Origin: Saprospiraceae bacterium
GTDB taxonomy: Bacteria; Bacteroidota; Bacteroidia; Chitinophagales; Saprospiraceae
DNA: 64,000 nt
Assembly (NCBI GenBank): GCA_017985675.1
Contig: JAGNXB010000011.1
Location: 1 to 64,000 of the forward strand
Direction: 5' to 3'
A model generated the notes under the pieces. It was not told where the DNA came from and did not search any database. It worked only from the letters and a program-made list of their open reading frames with translations. Every line of letters begins with the position of its first letter. The stretch's first letter is position 1. Made by a program: the position numbers and the translations under genes. Positions 51,501-59,944 of the stretch are shown in pieces.

Positions 51501-54053
51501 ATGCCTTTTAAAGCACTTCTATTTTCTGGCCTATTGATGGGATTGTGGTCCTGTAATGCAGATAGTGAATTACCCTTCAAGAACTCAGGCGCAGCGGAGT
51601 CATTAGACACCTGGTTCACAAAGCGGATGGATAATTCGGGCGAACTATCAGTTGCGTCATGGGTACGTGGCTTTAGAGCGCTTCAATCGAGTGGTGTTTT
51701 GCGCGGGGGCAACGGTACGTCCTGGACATCTATGGGGCCTCATAATATTGGCGGTCGAACATTATGTATTGCATTCCATCCCTTTGATCCGAATATTATT
51801 TTTGCAGGGTCTGCCAGTGGTGGACTATGGGTGACTAAAACAGGTGGCGTTGGTGCCCAGGCATGGGAACGGGTTCCTATTGGTCATCCAGTCCTGGGTG
51901 TTTCTTCGATAATCATCGATCCTGGAAACCCTGATCGAATGTGGATTGGCACTGGCGAAATGTATAGCAATGGTGAAGTTAAACCTGGCACAATCAATCG
52001 CTTTACGCGTGGCACCTATGGCATCGGTATTTTAAAAACGAATGATGGAGGCAAAAGCTGGTCGCCCAGTCTGGATTGGTCTTACGGTGAGATGAGAGGT
52101 GTCCAAAAGCTGGCCTTGAATCCGTTAAATACGGATGTTTTGTATGCAGCAACCAGCGAAGGGGTATACAGGACCTATAATGGAGGGTCAATATGGACAC
52201 GTATTTTAGATGTCCCCATGGCAGTGGATATCTACGTCCACCCTGTAGATACGCAGATCGTACTCGTTACTACTGGAAGCTTTTTCACAACGGATGCAGG
52301 GCTTTACAGATCTGAGAACGGAGGCAATTTGTTTAATAAAATAAAGGTTGGGTTTCCTTTTGATTACACGGGGAAAACCATGTTGGCGGGCAATCCATCT
52401 AATCCGGACGAAGTTTACGCATACGTAGCTGATGTGCTTGAAGGACAGGGGCTTTTTCGATCGACAAATACCGGTGTCAGTTGGGAGCTGATCAATTCGA
52501 CAAATATTTCACTATACCAGGGATGGTATTCGCATGATCTAGCGGTCAATCCCGCCTTCCCCTCCCAGCTCATGGTTGGAGGTATTGATGTGTATCGATC
52601 GCCAAATGCAGGGGCCGTATTGCTCCAAACAGGTATATGGGAATCAGGAGCATATGGAAAAGTTCCGGCAGGTGGTCCCGAGGGGCCGCCGTATTATGTT
52701 CATGCAGATGTGCACGACATCCAATTTCATCCACTCAAGACGGATGAAGCCTGGATAGCTACCGATGGAGGCCTATTTGTGACGACTGATGGCGGTCAAA
52801 GCTTCACAGGACGGAATGGAGGTTATCAAACCCAACAATTTTATTCCAGATTTTCTTCTTCTATCCAGGACCCTGCTTTTAGCATTGGAGGGATGCAGGA
52901 TAATGCCACGGCCATTTATGAAGGAGATAAGGATTGGGTCAAAGTCATTGGTGGTGATGGGATGACCACAGCTATAGCCTATGATAATGACCAACAAGTG
53001 CTTGCTTCCATTCAAGATCTTGTTTTACAACGATCGTTAAACAGGGGTCTGGATTTCAGTGACGCAACCCCACCATTACCACTGGAGGAGTTGCGGGCAT
53101 TTAATGGTGCGGCCACGCTGGATCCTAATAATTCAGACCGCATCCTGGCTGGAGGACAGCGATTGTATCGCACAGAGGCGTTTGGAGAAGAGGGCAGTTG
53201 GGAGGTGCTTCAGACGGATCCAATAGATGGCGATAACATCATAACACGGATTGAAATAGCGCCAGGCAATAGTCAGCGGGTCATTGTAGTGACATCCTCA
53301 GATCCAATACTTACGGGTGGGGTTAATACAGGTAAGTTATTCGTGTCCAATACAGGCGGAGAAGGCACCAATTGGCAGACCGCCAAAGGGTTGGGAGATA
53401 ACTATTGCACTGCAGTCGCTTTTCATCCGACAACGAACGACACGGTAATGGCCACTTTCGGAGGTTTTGGTGGCCCCCATCTATACCGTTCGGTGGATGC
53501 CGGGCTGAACTGGGAAGCCTGGGGAGCAGACTTGCCTAATATTCCGGTGAATAGCATTGCCTTTGACCCCTTTGAGCCATCTCACCTATATTTGGCCAAC
53601 GATCTTTCAGTATATTTATCAACAAATGGAGGAGCTAGCTGGGAACCTTTTAATAGTGGTTTGCCAGAATCATGCCTAGCTATGGATCTACACGTAAGCA
53701 TAGCAAATAAATCGGTTCGGGTTGCCACCCATGGATCCGGGGCTTATGAGATCCCCTTAAAAAGTCAATCTGTAAGTTTGAAAAATGTGCCTTTTAAAGC
53801 ACCGGGCATCCTACGAAACTTGTATCCCAATCCGGTAGGGGAGGAGCTAAATTTGGAGTTTGGGTCAGGGATTAACGGGCCTGTTCAATGTTATGTGTAC
53901 ACGATTGAAGGTGTTAAATGCGTTTCTCGGACAATTAGCCCAAACGAAGGTTTTGTTAGATGGCGATTGCCCGACCTGCCGACTGGGGTATATCTTTTGG
54001 AGTTAAGACAGCAAGGCAGGAAGGAGATCCGTTCATTCATCATTGCGCCTTGA
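51501..54053 (+). CDS. Secreted sortilin/BNR-repeat beta-propeller protein with T9SS domain
   Basis: From the ATG at 51501 the protein has 850 residues. The body holds repeated propeller blades of the VPS10/BNR type (LKTNDGGKSW, YRSENGGNLF, FRSTNTGVSW, FVTTDGGQSF, YRSVDAGLNW, YLSTNGGASW), enough for two propellers. The end (from LYPNPVGEELNLEF) is a type A T9SS sorting domain. The N-terminus, LLFSGLLMGLWSC, has a Cys in lipobox position 18, so the protein may be both a lipoprotein precursor and a T9SS cargo, an odd combination. Glycosidases share the fold but no catalytic residue is identified here. Confidence 0.86.
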   Translation: MPFKALLFSGLLMGLWSCNADSELPFKNSGAAESLDTWFTKRMDNSGELSVASWVRGFRALQSSGVLRGGNGTSWTSMGPHNIGGRTLCIAFHPFDPNIIFAGSASGGLWVTKTGGVGAQAWERVPIGHPVLGVSSIIIDPGNPDRMWIGTGEMYSNGEVKPGTINRFTRGTYGIGILKTNDGGKSWSPSLDWSYGEMRGVQKLALNPLNTDVLYAATSEGVYRTYNGGSIWTRILDVPMAVDIYVHPVDTQIVLVTTGSFFTTDAGLYRSENGGNLFNKIKVGFPFDYTGKTMLAGNPSNPDEVYAYVADVLEGQGLFRSTNTGVSWELINSTNISLYQGWYSHDLAVNPAFPSQLMVGGIDVYRSPNAGAVLLQTGIWESGAYGKVPAGGPEGPPYYVHADVHDIQFHPLKTDEAWIATDGGLFVTTDGGQSFTGRNGGYQTQQFYSRFSSSIQDPAFSIGGMQDNATAIYEGDKDWVKVIGGDGMTTAIAYDNDQQVLASIQDLVLQRSLNRGLDFSDATPPLPLEELRAFNGAATLDPNNSDRILAGGQRLYRTEAFGEEGSWEVLQTDPIDGDNIITRIEIAPGNSQRVIVVTSSDPILTGGVNTGKLFVSNTGGEGTNWQTAKGLGDNYCTAVAFHPTTNDTVMATFGGFGGPHLYRSVDAGLNWEAWGADLPNIPVNSIAFDPFEPSHLYLANDLSVYLSTNGGASWEPFNSGLPESCLAMDLHVSIANKSVRVATHGSGAYEIPLKSQSVSLKNVPFKAPGILRNLYPNPVGEELNLEFGSGINGPVQCYVYTIEGVKCVSRTISPNEGFVRWRLPDLPTGVYLLELRQQGRKEIRSFIIAP

Positions 54054-54083
54054 TCCAAAATCGAATAGAGTCAGGGTTAAAAT

Positions 54084-54119
54084 AAAAAAGGTCCCTGTTT
54101 TTGACAAGGACCTTTTTTT
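54084..54119. terminator. Two-way terminator between the propeller gene and rplT
   Basis: AAAAAAGGTCC (54084-54094) pairs with GGACCTTTTTT (54108-54118). A and T runs flank the stem on both sides, so it can end transcripts from both the rightward propeller gene and the leftward infC-rpmI-rplT operon. Confidence 0.88.
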
Positions 54120-54136
54120 ATTTGGTTGAAATCAGA

Positions 54137-54484
54137 TTATTTTGAAACCGACTCAACGATAGTTTTAAATGTTGAAGCATGATTCATAGCTAAATCAGCA
54201 AGAACTTTGCGATTCAGACCAGACTCATGTTTACTCAGTGCATTTATAAGGCGTGAGTATGTTGTGCCGTGCATTCGGGCAGCTGCATTAATCCTTGCGA
54301 TCCAAAGCCTGCGAAATGCACGCTTTTTGTTTTTACGGTCGCGGTAAGCATAACCCCAACCTTTTTCAACGGCATTTTTTGCAACGGTGTAGACTTTGCT
54401 ACGTGCACCAAAGTAACCTTTGGCAGCGTTCATGATTTTTTTTCTGCGGGCCCTACTGGCAACCGCATTTACGGAACGAGGCAT
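54137..54484 (-). CDS. rplT: 50S ribosomal protein L20
   Basis: The 115-residue protein has the L20 sequence: [25 protein letters not shown] at the start and [23 protein letters not shown] in the middle. L20 is an early assembly protein of the large subunit. It is the last gene of infC-rpmI-rplT, 75 bases after rpmI, and is followed by a terminator. In other bacteria L20 represses its own operon by binding the leader; I did not see an evident matching structure here. Confidence 0.97.
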   Translation of the reverse strand: MPRSVNAVASRARRKKIMNAAKGYFGARSKVYTVAKNAVEKGWGYAYRDRKNKKRAFRRLWIARINAAARMHGTTYSRLINALSKHESGLNRKVLADLAMNHASTFKTIVESVSK

Positions 54485-54559
54485 AATTGGATATTAGCGG
54501 TCTGACGGGATTCCAAAAATGGAATGCTTTAGTCCGGGTGACCTGGTTAAACCATTAAT

Positions 54560-54754
54560 TTACTTACACAGTAACCGAAGGATTCGCTTTTCATCCGCTA
54601 CATCAACAAATGCAACTTGACGAAGGCCTAGTTTTTGGACATTCGTTTTTTTGCGCATCAAGTGAGAATGAAAGGCATGAAACCGCTTCACACGACCGGA
54701 GCCAGTTACAAAAAAGCGCTTTTTAGCACCGGTATGGGTTTTCATCTTGGGCAT
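54560..54754 (-). CDS. rpmI: 50S ribosomal protein L35
   Basis: The 64-residue basic protein is L35: MPKMKTHTGAKKRFFVTGSG at the N-terminus and a C-terminal DEKRILRLLC segment. The open frame extends 17 codons further upstream to 54805, but MPKMKTH is the family start. It lies between infC and rplT in the conserved operon order. Confidence 0.96.
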   Translation of the reverse strand: MPKMKTHTGAKKRFFVTGSGRVKRFHAFHSHLMRKKTNVQKLGLRQVAFVDVADEKRILRLLCK

Positions 54755-54824
54755 AGCCTTACTATTTAGGGACGCAAAAGTAGGTATAATCCTTGAAATA
54801 GGCAACTATTCTTGGGATTCGGCC

Positions 54825-55403
54825 TTACTTTTTCTTTTTAGGAGAGATTATGACAGCCATTCGCCGACCTTCGAGTTTCGGAAGAGACTCCGCAGCGCCG
54901 TGATCCTCCAATTCTTTGAGGAATTTCAGGAGTAACAATTCACCCCGATCTTTGAAAACAATCGTACGACCTCTGAAATGCACATAGGCTCTAACCTTGG
55001 AGCCTTCCTCAAGAAAGTTCTTGGCGTGTCGCACTTTGAATTCAAAATCGTGTTCATCAGTATTCGGTCCGAAGCGAATTTCCTTCATGACCGTTTTGAC
55101 AACCTTTGCTTTTAACTCCCGTTCCCGTTTCTTTTTATCGTAAAGAAACTTTCGATAATCGATGATTTTGCAAACGGGGGGTTCAGCGTTGGGTGAAATT
55201 TCAACAAGGTCTAACTCTAGTGATTCCGCCCAGGTTAGGGCTGCCCTTGTCGAATAAACGCCTGTTTCAATAAGTTTGCCAGCAACTTCACTGATAATTT
55301 CCAGATTGTCGCCAACAAGGCGGATCTCAGGAACACGTATCATGTTATTTAATCGATACTCCTGTTTCTCCTCCTTTTTTTTGGTAAATTCCTTTTTTGC
55401 CAA
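54825..55403 (-). CDS. infC: Translation initiation factor IF-3
   Basis: The 192-residue factor has an N-terminal domain ([25 protein letters not shown]... with YRLNN before it), a lysine-rich linker ([15 protein letters not shown]) and the C-terminal domain that blocks subunit joining ([21 protein letters not shown] and [15 protein letters not shown]). The only plausible start is a TTG at 55401-55403; the next ATG is 20 residues in and would remove the conserved YRLNN. Non-ATG starts at infC are known in other bacteria, where IF-3 controls its own translation. First gene of infC-rpmI-rplT. Confidence 0.95.
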   Translation of the reverse strand: MAKKEFTKKKEEKQEYRLNNMIRVPEIRLVGDNLEIISEVAGKLIETGVYSTRAALTWAESLELDLVEISPNAEPPVCKIIDYRKFLYDKKKRERELKAKVVKTVMKEIRFGPNTDEHDFEFKVRHAKNFLEEGSKVRAYVHFRGRTIVFKDRGELLLLKFLKELEDHGAAESLPKLEGRRMAVIISPKKKK

Positions 55404-55448
55404 ATGGGTGTTATTAGTTAAAAATAGTAAAGGGTGATTTCAATAGTA

Positions 55449-55456
55449 CAAAGGTA
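55449..55456 (-). promoter_or_regulatory. TAnnTTTG box ahead of infC
   Basis: On the minus strand TACCTTTG ends about 46 bases before the infC start. TTTG occurs upstream at a spacing of 16 instead of 20, so the -33 match is imperfect. Confidence 0.55.
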
Positions 55457-55507
55457 GTTAACTCCGGCGGAGCAAACGAAGAATTCTATTTGTTGGCTGA
55501 TCGCATG

Positions 55508-58051
55508 CTAACTAGCATCAGACTTGACCTGATCGAGAAGTTTGATGACCAGAATATCGCCTGATTCGGCGAGATCTGCCTCAAATATGCTGCCCTCAGG
55601 TGGATTGGCATTCAGAATTTGCTCAGCAAGGGGATCCTCAATATATTTCTGAATAGCGCGGTGTAGAGGTCGAGCTCCAAATTGAGGATCATAACCTTTT
55701 TCGGCAACAAAGCGTTTAGCCGCTTCAGTCAGCGTGAGCGTAAAGCCCATGCTTTCCATCCTGGACAAAAGCTGTTTCAGGGTAATCTCGATAATTTTTA
55801 AGATCTCATCCTGTCCTAATGTATTGAACACCAGTACATCATCTATTCGATTCAGGAATTCGGGCGAAAATGTCCGTTTTAAGGCATGCTGGATAATTGA
55901 CTTGGCATTGTCTTCGGCTGCATCCTGGCGGGCCTTTGTAGCAAATCCAACACCCTGGCCAAAATCCTTCAACTGCCGGACACCAATATTAGATGTCATG
56001 ATAATTAGCGTGTTTTTGAAATCGACCTTCCGGCCCAGTCCATCTGTCAACTGACCATCATCCAGCACTTGCAACAGAATATTGTATACATCCGGGTGCG
56101 CCTTTTCTATTTCGTCTAAAAGAATGACACAATAAGGCTTGCGGCGCACTTTTTCCGTCAATTGCCCACCTTCTTCATACCCTACATATCCTGGAGGGGC
56201 ACCTATGAGTCGGCTTATGGAAAATTTTTCCATGTATTCACTCATATCTACACGCACAAGGGCATCATCGCTGTCGAATAAATAACGTGCCAATGCTTTA
56301 GCTGTTTCGGTTTTACCTACTCCGGTTGGTCCGAGGAATATAAATGTTCCGATAGGGCGCTTCGGATCTTTTAACCCAACCCGGTTGCGTTGTATTGCTT
56401 TTGTCACTTTAGAGATAGCATCATCCTGACCAATGACCATTTTCTGCATGTCATCAGTCATGTGCACCAGCTTGTTGCTTTCGCTTTGAGCTACCCGCTT
56501 AACAGGTATGCCGGTCATCATAGAAACGACCTCAGCGATGTCATCTTCGCTGACAGGATATCGTTTGGTTTTTGATTCTTCTTCCCAGGAATTTTTGGCA
56601 TATTCCAATTGACGCTGCAATTTAGATTCATCGTCCCGCAAGTCAGCAGCCTTCTCATATTGCTGGTCCTTAACGGCTTGGTTTTTTAGTTCTTTTAGTT
56701 CTTCAATTTTTTTCTCCAGCTCTTCAATATGCTTTGGAACGTGAATATTCTTAAGGTGAACCCTGGCACCTACTTCATCCAGCACGTCAATTGCCTTATC
56801 CGGAAGAAAACGGTCTGTGATATACCGATCACTCAATTTGACACAAGCTCTTATAGCTTCATCCGCGTAGGTGACATTGTGAAAGTCCTCGTACTTGGCT
56901 TTGATATTGTGCAGGATATGAACTGTTTCATCCGCACTAGGCGGGTCAACCATTACTTTTTGGAATCTGCGGTCGAGCGCCCCATCCTTTTCGATATATT
57001 GACGGTATTCATCCAGTGTAGAGGCACCAATACATTGGAGTTCTCCACGAGCCAGTGCAGGCTTGAAGATGTTGGAAGCATCTAGTGAACCAGTTGCTCC
57101 GCCTGCACCAACAATTGTATGAATTTCATCGATAAAGAGGATGACATCACGGGACTTTTCGAGTTCATTCATGATAGCCTTCATGCGCTCCTCAAACTGG
57201 CCGCGATATTTAGTACCTGCAACCAGAGCTGCCAGGTCAAGCATGATAATCCGCTTGTTAAAAAGTGTCCGGGAAACTTTCTTTTGAATGATTCGGAGAG
57301 CGAGTCCTTCAACAATAGCGGTTTTACCCACACCTGCTTCGCCTATTAAGATGGGGTTATTTTTTTTCCTGCGACTAAGAATTTGGGAAACGCGTTCGAT
57401 CTCACTTTCGCGGCCAATGATCGGGTCTAATTGACCTTCTTCAGCCAATCGTGTAACGTCTCTGCCAAAATTATCGAGCACGGGTGTCCTGGACTTAGTA
57501 GCGCCTTTGCGTTGAAAACGAGCGCCACCTTCTTCTTCTTCTTCAAAGGAATCTTCAGGTTCTGGCTGAGCGGAGGCAAATGGTTCGCGGGCCCCGCCGA
57601 TGTTGCCTTCCTGAAGTACATATTCCAGTTCAGATTTAAACACTTCGTAATCGATGTCAAATTGGCGCAGGATTTGGGAAGCGAGATTGTCCTTGTATTT
57701 AAGGATTGAAAGCATCAAGTGCTCTGTATTGATTTCTTCGCTTTTAAGGCTTTTAGCCTCAAGAAACGTAACCTTAAGTACTTTTTCTGCTTGCTTATTG
57801 AGGGGTAATTGGCCAATGTTAAGCTCTCCATTGCCTTGAGCTCCGGCTGCCACCGATTGTTCAAGGGAGGTTTTTAAGGCTTTGGAATTCACTTCCAATG
57901 AGGTAAGGACCTTCATAGCAAGGTTGTCCTTTTCCTGGATGATGCCCAGCAGCAAATGCTCTGTGCCAATATATGTGTGACCCAACCGAACAGCTTCATC
58001 CCGGCTCTTGGAAATAATCTGTTTGACCTGTGAAGAAAATCTACGGTTCAT
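55508..58051 (-). CDS. clpC: ATP-dependent Clp protease ATP-binding subunit ClpC
   Basis: The 847-residue AAA+ unfoldase has two Clp_N repeats (about 1-145), the first ATPase domain ([13 protein letters not shown] at about 235, [14 protein letters not shown]), a middle domain with a UVR-like segment ([25 protein letters not shown]), the second ATPase domain ([14 protein letters not shown] at about 565, [14 protein letters not shown]) and a ClpB-D2-type C-terminal domain. The short middle domain separates it from ClpB. It feeds proteins to ClpP. It is a single-gene unit with a strong promoter; no ctsR or mcsAB genes adjoin it. Confidence 0.96.
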   Translation of the reverse strand: MNRRFSSQVKQIISKSRDEAVRLGHTYIGTEHLLLGIIQEKDNLAMKVLTSLEVNSKALKTSLEQSVAAGAQGNGELNIGQLPLNKQAEKVLKVTFLEAKSLKSEEINTEHLMLSILKYKDNLASQILRQFDIDYEVFKSELEYVLQEGNIGGAREPFASAQPEPEDSFEEEEEGGARFQRKGATKSRTPVLDNFGRDVTRLAEEGQLDPIIGRESEIERVSQILSRRKKNNPILIGEAGVGKTAIVEGLALRIIQKKVSRTLFNKRIIMLDLAALVAGTKYRGQFEERMKAIMNELEKSRDVILFIDEIHTIVGAGGATGSLDASNIFKPALARGELQCIGASTLDEYRQYIEKDGALDRRFQKVMVDPPSADETVHILHNIKAKYEDFHNVTYADEAIRACVKLSDRYITDRFLPDKAIDVLDEVGARVHLKNIHVPKHIEELEKKIEELKELKNQAVKDQQYEKAADLRDDESKLQRQLEYAKNSWEEESKTKRYPVSEDDIAEVVSMMTGIPVKRVAQSESNKLVHMTDDMQKMVIGQDDAISKVTKAIQRNRVGLKDPKRPIGTFIFLGPTGVGKTETAKALARYLFDSDDALVRVDMSEYMEKFSISRLIGAPPGYVGYEEGGQLTEKVRRKPYCVILLDEIEKAHPDVYNILLQVLDDGQLTDGLGRKVDFKNTLIIMTSNIGVRQLKDFGQGVGFATKARQDAAEDNAKSIIQHALKRTFSPEFLNRIDDVLVFNTLGQDEILKIIEITLKQLLSRMESMGFTLTLTEAAKRFVAEKGYDPQFGARPLHRAIQKYIEDPLAEQILNANPPEGSIFEADLAESGDILVIKLLDQVKSDAS

Positions 58052-58098
58052 AGTTTCGAAATAAAGGATAGAACGGCAATCCGGACTACAAGGTTATA

Positions 58099-58130
58099 CA
58101 AATTTACTGTTTGGCACAAATACCCTCAAA
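58099..58130 (-). promoter_or_regulatory. Promoter of clpC
   Basis: On the minus strand TTTG (58127-58130) is followed after 20 bases by TAAATTTG (58099-58106), a full consensus match, 47 bases before the start codon. Confidence 0.8.
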
Positions 58131-58261
58131 ATTAAGGGTTTTTGGTCAACTGTGGTGTTATTGCTAACATGTGAGGAATAAACAGCAATTTATGAATCTG
58201 GTTTTGTTATCCTGATGTTAAACCGGTTTGAAGGGATATTTGGGAAAGGCTGGGGTAACGC

Positions 58262-58291
58262 TTGCAGAAGACACAGTTATTATTACATTTG
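58262..58291 (+). promoter_or_regulatory. Promoter of the STAS-rnz pair
   Basis: TTG (58262-58264), 19 bases, then TACATTTG (58284-58291), matching TAnnTTTG. The ATG at 58311 follows by 19 bases. The box lies inside the longer open frame that begins at 58215, so the shorter start is preferred. Confidence 0.7.
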
Positions 58292-58310
58292 CACATTACT
58301 GCCCAAAGAT

Positions 58311-58706
58311 ATGAAGTATAGTATTGACAAACAGGAAAAGTATGCCATTCTCAAGCTGGAAGAAGAGAACCTCAATTCTCTCGTAGCTCCGGTATTGAAG
58401 ACAGAGTTGGTTATTTTCTCAAATGAAGGCATACGAAATCTGATTCTGGATCTTTCGGGTGTAAAGTTTGTAGACAGTAGCGGATTGAGTGCCATACTGA
58501 CAGCCAATCGACTTTGGGCCGAGGACAAAACATTTATCCTCACCGGCTTGGAGCATCCTTCCGTTAAACGATTGTTTGAAATCTCTCGACTGGACACGGT
58601 GTTGAATATCATTCCGACTGTGGATGAAGCTGTTGATTTCATCTTTATGGAAGAAATAGAACGGGAGCTGAATAGTCAGTCTGACACTGACATCGAGTTT
58701 GAATGA
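58311..58706 (+). CDS. STAS domain protein (anti-sigma factor antagonist-like)
   Basis: The 131-residue protein has the STAS fold: a strand MKYSIDKQEKYAILKLEEE, then NLILDLSGVKFVDSSGLSAILTA. DSSG is the loop whose serine is phosphorylated in SpoIIAA-like antagonists. A partner switch kinase is not encoded nearby, so the target is unknown. The C-terminus is acidic (SQSDTDIEFE). The gene overlaps the rnz start region, and the two are probably translated from one message. The open frame extends upstream to 58215 but the promoter box lies within that extension. Confidence 0.88.
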   Translation: MKYSIDKQEKYAILKLEEENLNSLVAPVLKTELVIFSNEGIRNLILDLSGVKFVDSSGLSAILTANRLWAEDKTFILTGLEHPSVKRLFEISRLDTVLNIIPTVDEAVDFIFMEEIERELNSQSDTDIEFE

Positions 58707-58707
58707 G

Positions 58708-59556
58708 GTGGTGATTGATTCGGATATCGTTGTTACTATCCTTGGCTCCAATGCTGCTGTTCCTGCACATGGCCGGTTTCCATCTGGTCAACTATTAAAA
58801 GCGGGTGCCGATATATGTCTTATTGATTGCGGGGAAGGTACCCAGTTTCGACTCCAGCAGTACAAATTACCTATTGGTAAGATAAGGTATATTTTTATCA
58901 GTCATTTACATGGGGATCACGTCCTTGGCTTAGCCCCCCTCATCACCACCTGGCAGCTAACTGGCCGCAACGTGCCGCTGGACATTTGGTCACCAGCAGG
59001 TTTAAAATCCATGATAGATAACATCTTTATCGCTACAGGTTGTAAGCCATCCTTCCCAATTAACTTCCATGTGATCCCTGAGGGGCATATAGGCAGTATC
59101 CTCAAGACAGAAGGTTTGGAGGTGCGTACGTTTCCATTAACGCATAGGATTCCCACTTCGGGTTACCGTTTTTTTAGATTGAACAAAAAATCGTCTCCGC
59201 CCCCACAGTCAGATGTCACGAATCCCCTTCTTTCAGGATGTTTTGCTTGTTCTTATGCCTATTGTTCAGACACGGCACTTAACCTGGATATGGCAAACCA
59301 TTTAGCGGAGGTGGATCTTATGTACCACGAGGCCACCTTTTTAGATGAGCATTTGGAAAAGGCTTTTAGCACTGGACATTCTACAGCGAGTCAAGCGGCC
59401 AGTATAGCTAAGCTGGCTGGCGCGAGGGGGCTGTTAATGGGCCACTTTTCAGCCAGGTATAAGGAGATAAACCGATTTTTGGATGAAGCAAAAATGGTTT
59501 TCAATCCGTGTTATTTAGCAATAGAAGGGCGATCTTTTCATGTCACAAGATCATGA
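58708..59556 (+). CDS. rnz: Ribonuclease Z
   Basis: The metallo-beta-lactamase-fold endonuclease trims the 3' ends of tRNA precursors. The metal motif is ISHLHGDHVLG; later ligands are in YCSDTAL and in the TGHSTASQAASIAKLAG and MGHFSARY segments. The start is not an ATG: GTG at 58708 is used here (282 residues), and a TTG at 58699 or a GTG at 58711 are alternatives. The ATG at 58703 is in the wrong frame. Overlap with the STAS gene suggests coupled translation. Length is slightly short of 300 but complete. Confidence 0.94.
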   Translation: MVIDSDIVVTILGSNAAVPAHGRFPSGQLLKAGADICLIDCGEGTQFRLQQYKLPIGKIRYIFISHLHGDHVLGLAPLITTWQLTGRNVPLDIWSPAGLKSMIDNIFIATGCKPSFPINFHVIPEGHIGSILKTEGLEVRTFPLTHRIPTSGYRFFRLNKKSSPPPQSDVTNPLLSGCFACSYAYCSDTALNLDMANHLAEVDLMYHEATFLDEHLEKAFSTGHSTASQAASIAKLAGARGLLMGHFSARYKEINRFLDEAKMVFNPCYLAIEGRSFHVTRS

Positions 59557-59944
59557 GGATATGTTTTTTTTCAAAATATTATTTTTGTGACTTTATTAAC
59601 CATTATTTTTGATTGGTGGTAATAAAGTAAATATGTAAAGTAATCACCAGCATTACAGTAATGCATATCAATTTTATCCCATTTAATTTTTCCTAAAATT
59701 AGATATTATAAAGCATTGGCTAGGTGATAGATAGTTTTTACCTTTGAATCATCTCTTTGTAACAGATCCCTGTCTTAAAGAGAAACTCGGAGGTTTGTGA
59801 CATGCCCCCGCAGTATTCCAAAACACCAATTATTTGATCCGGGCGAAGGTCCTGGAGATTAGATTATTTATACTACGATTCGCTTCTGGGGAAAGAAGCG
59901 GGTCTTAGCTTTTGTGTTTTGTTAAGCTACTAGTACGCACAACT
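59557..59944. other. AT-rich spacer and long leader of the giant edge gene
   Basis: No gene is evident. The first half is AT-rich and holds two inverted repeats: ACTTTATTA (59590-59598) with TAATAAAGT (59620-59628), possibly ending rnz, and the 15-base palindrome GCATTAC-A-GTAATGC (59650-59664). The second half follows the promoter at 59716 and should be transcribed as a leader of about 190 bases with the hairpin CGCTTCT/AGAAGCG at 59881-59900. Confidence 0.6.
59716..59746 (+). promoter_or_regulatory. Promoter of the giant secreted protein
   Basis: TTG (59716-59718), 20 bases, then TACCTTTG (59739-59746), a full consensus match. Transcription would start near 59752, leaving an untranslated leader of about 190 bases before the ATG at 59945. 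Confidence 0.7.

Noticed and set aside
58215-58310. Longer N-terminus for the STAS protein
   Set aside because: The promoter box at 58284 falls inside it, and the extra 32 residues do not belong to a STAS domain.
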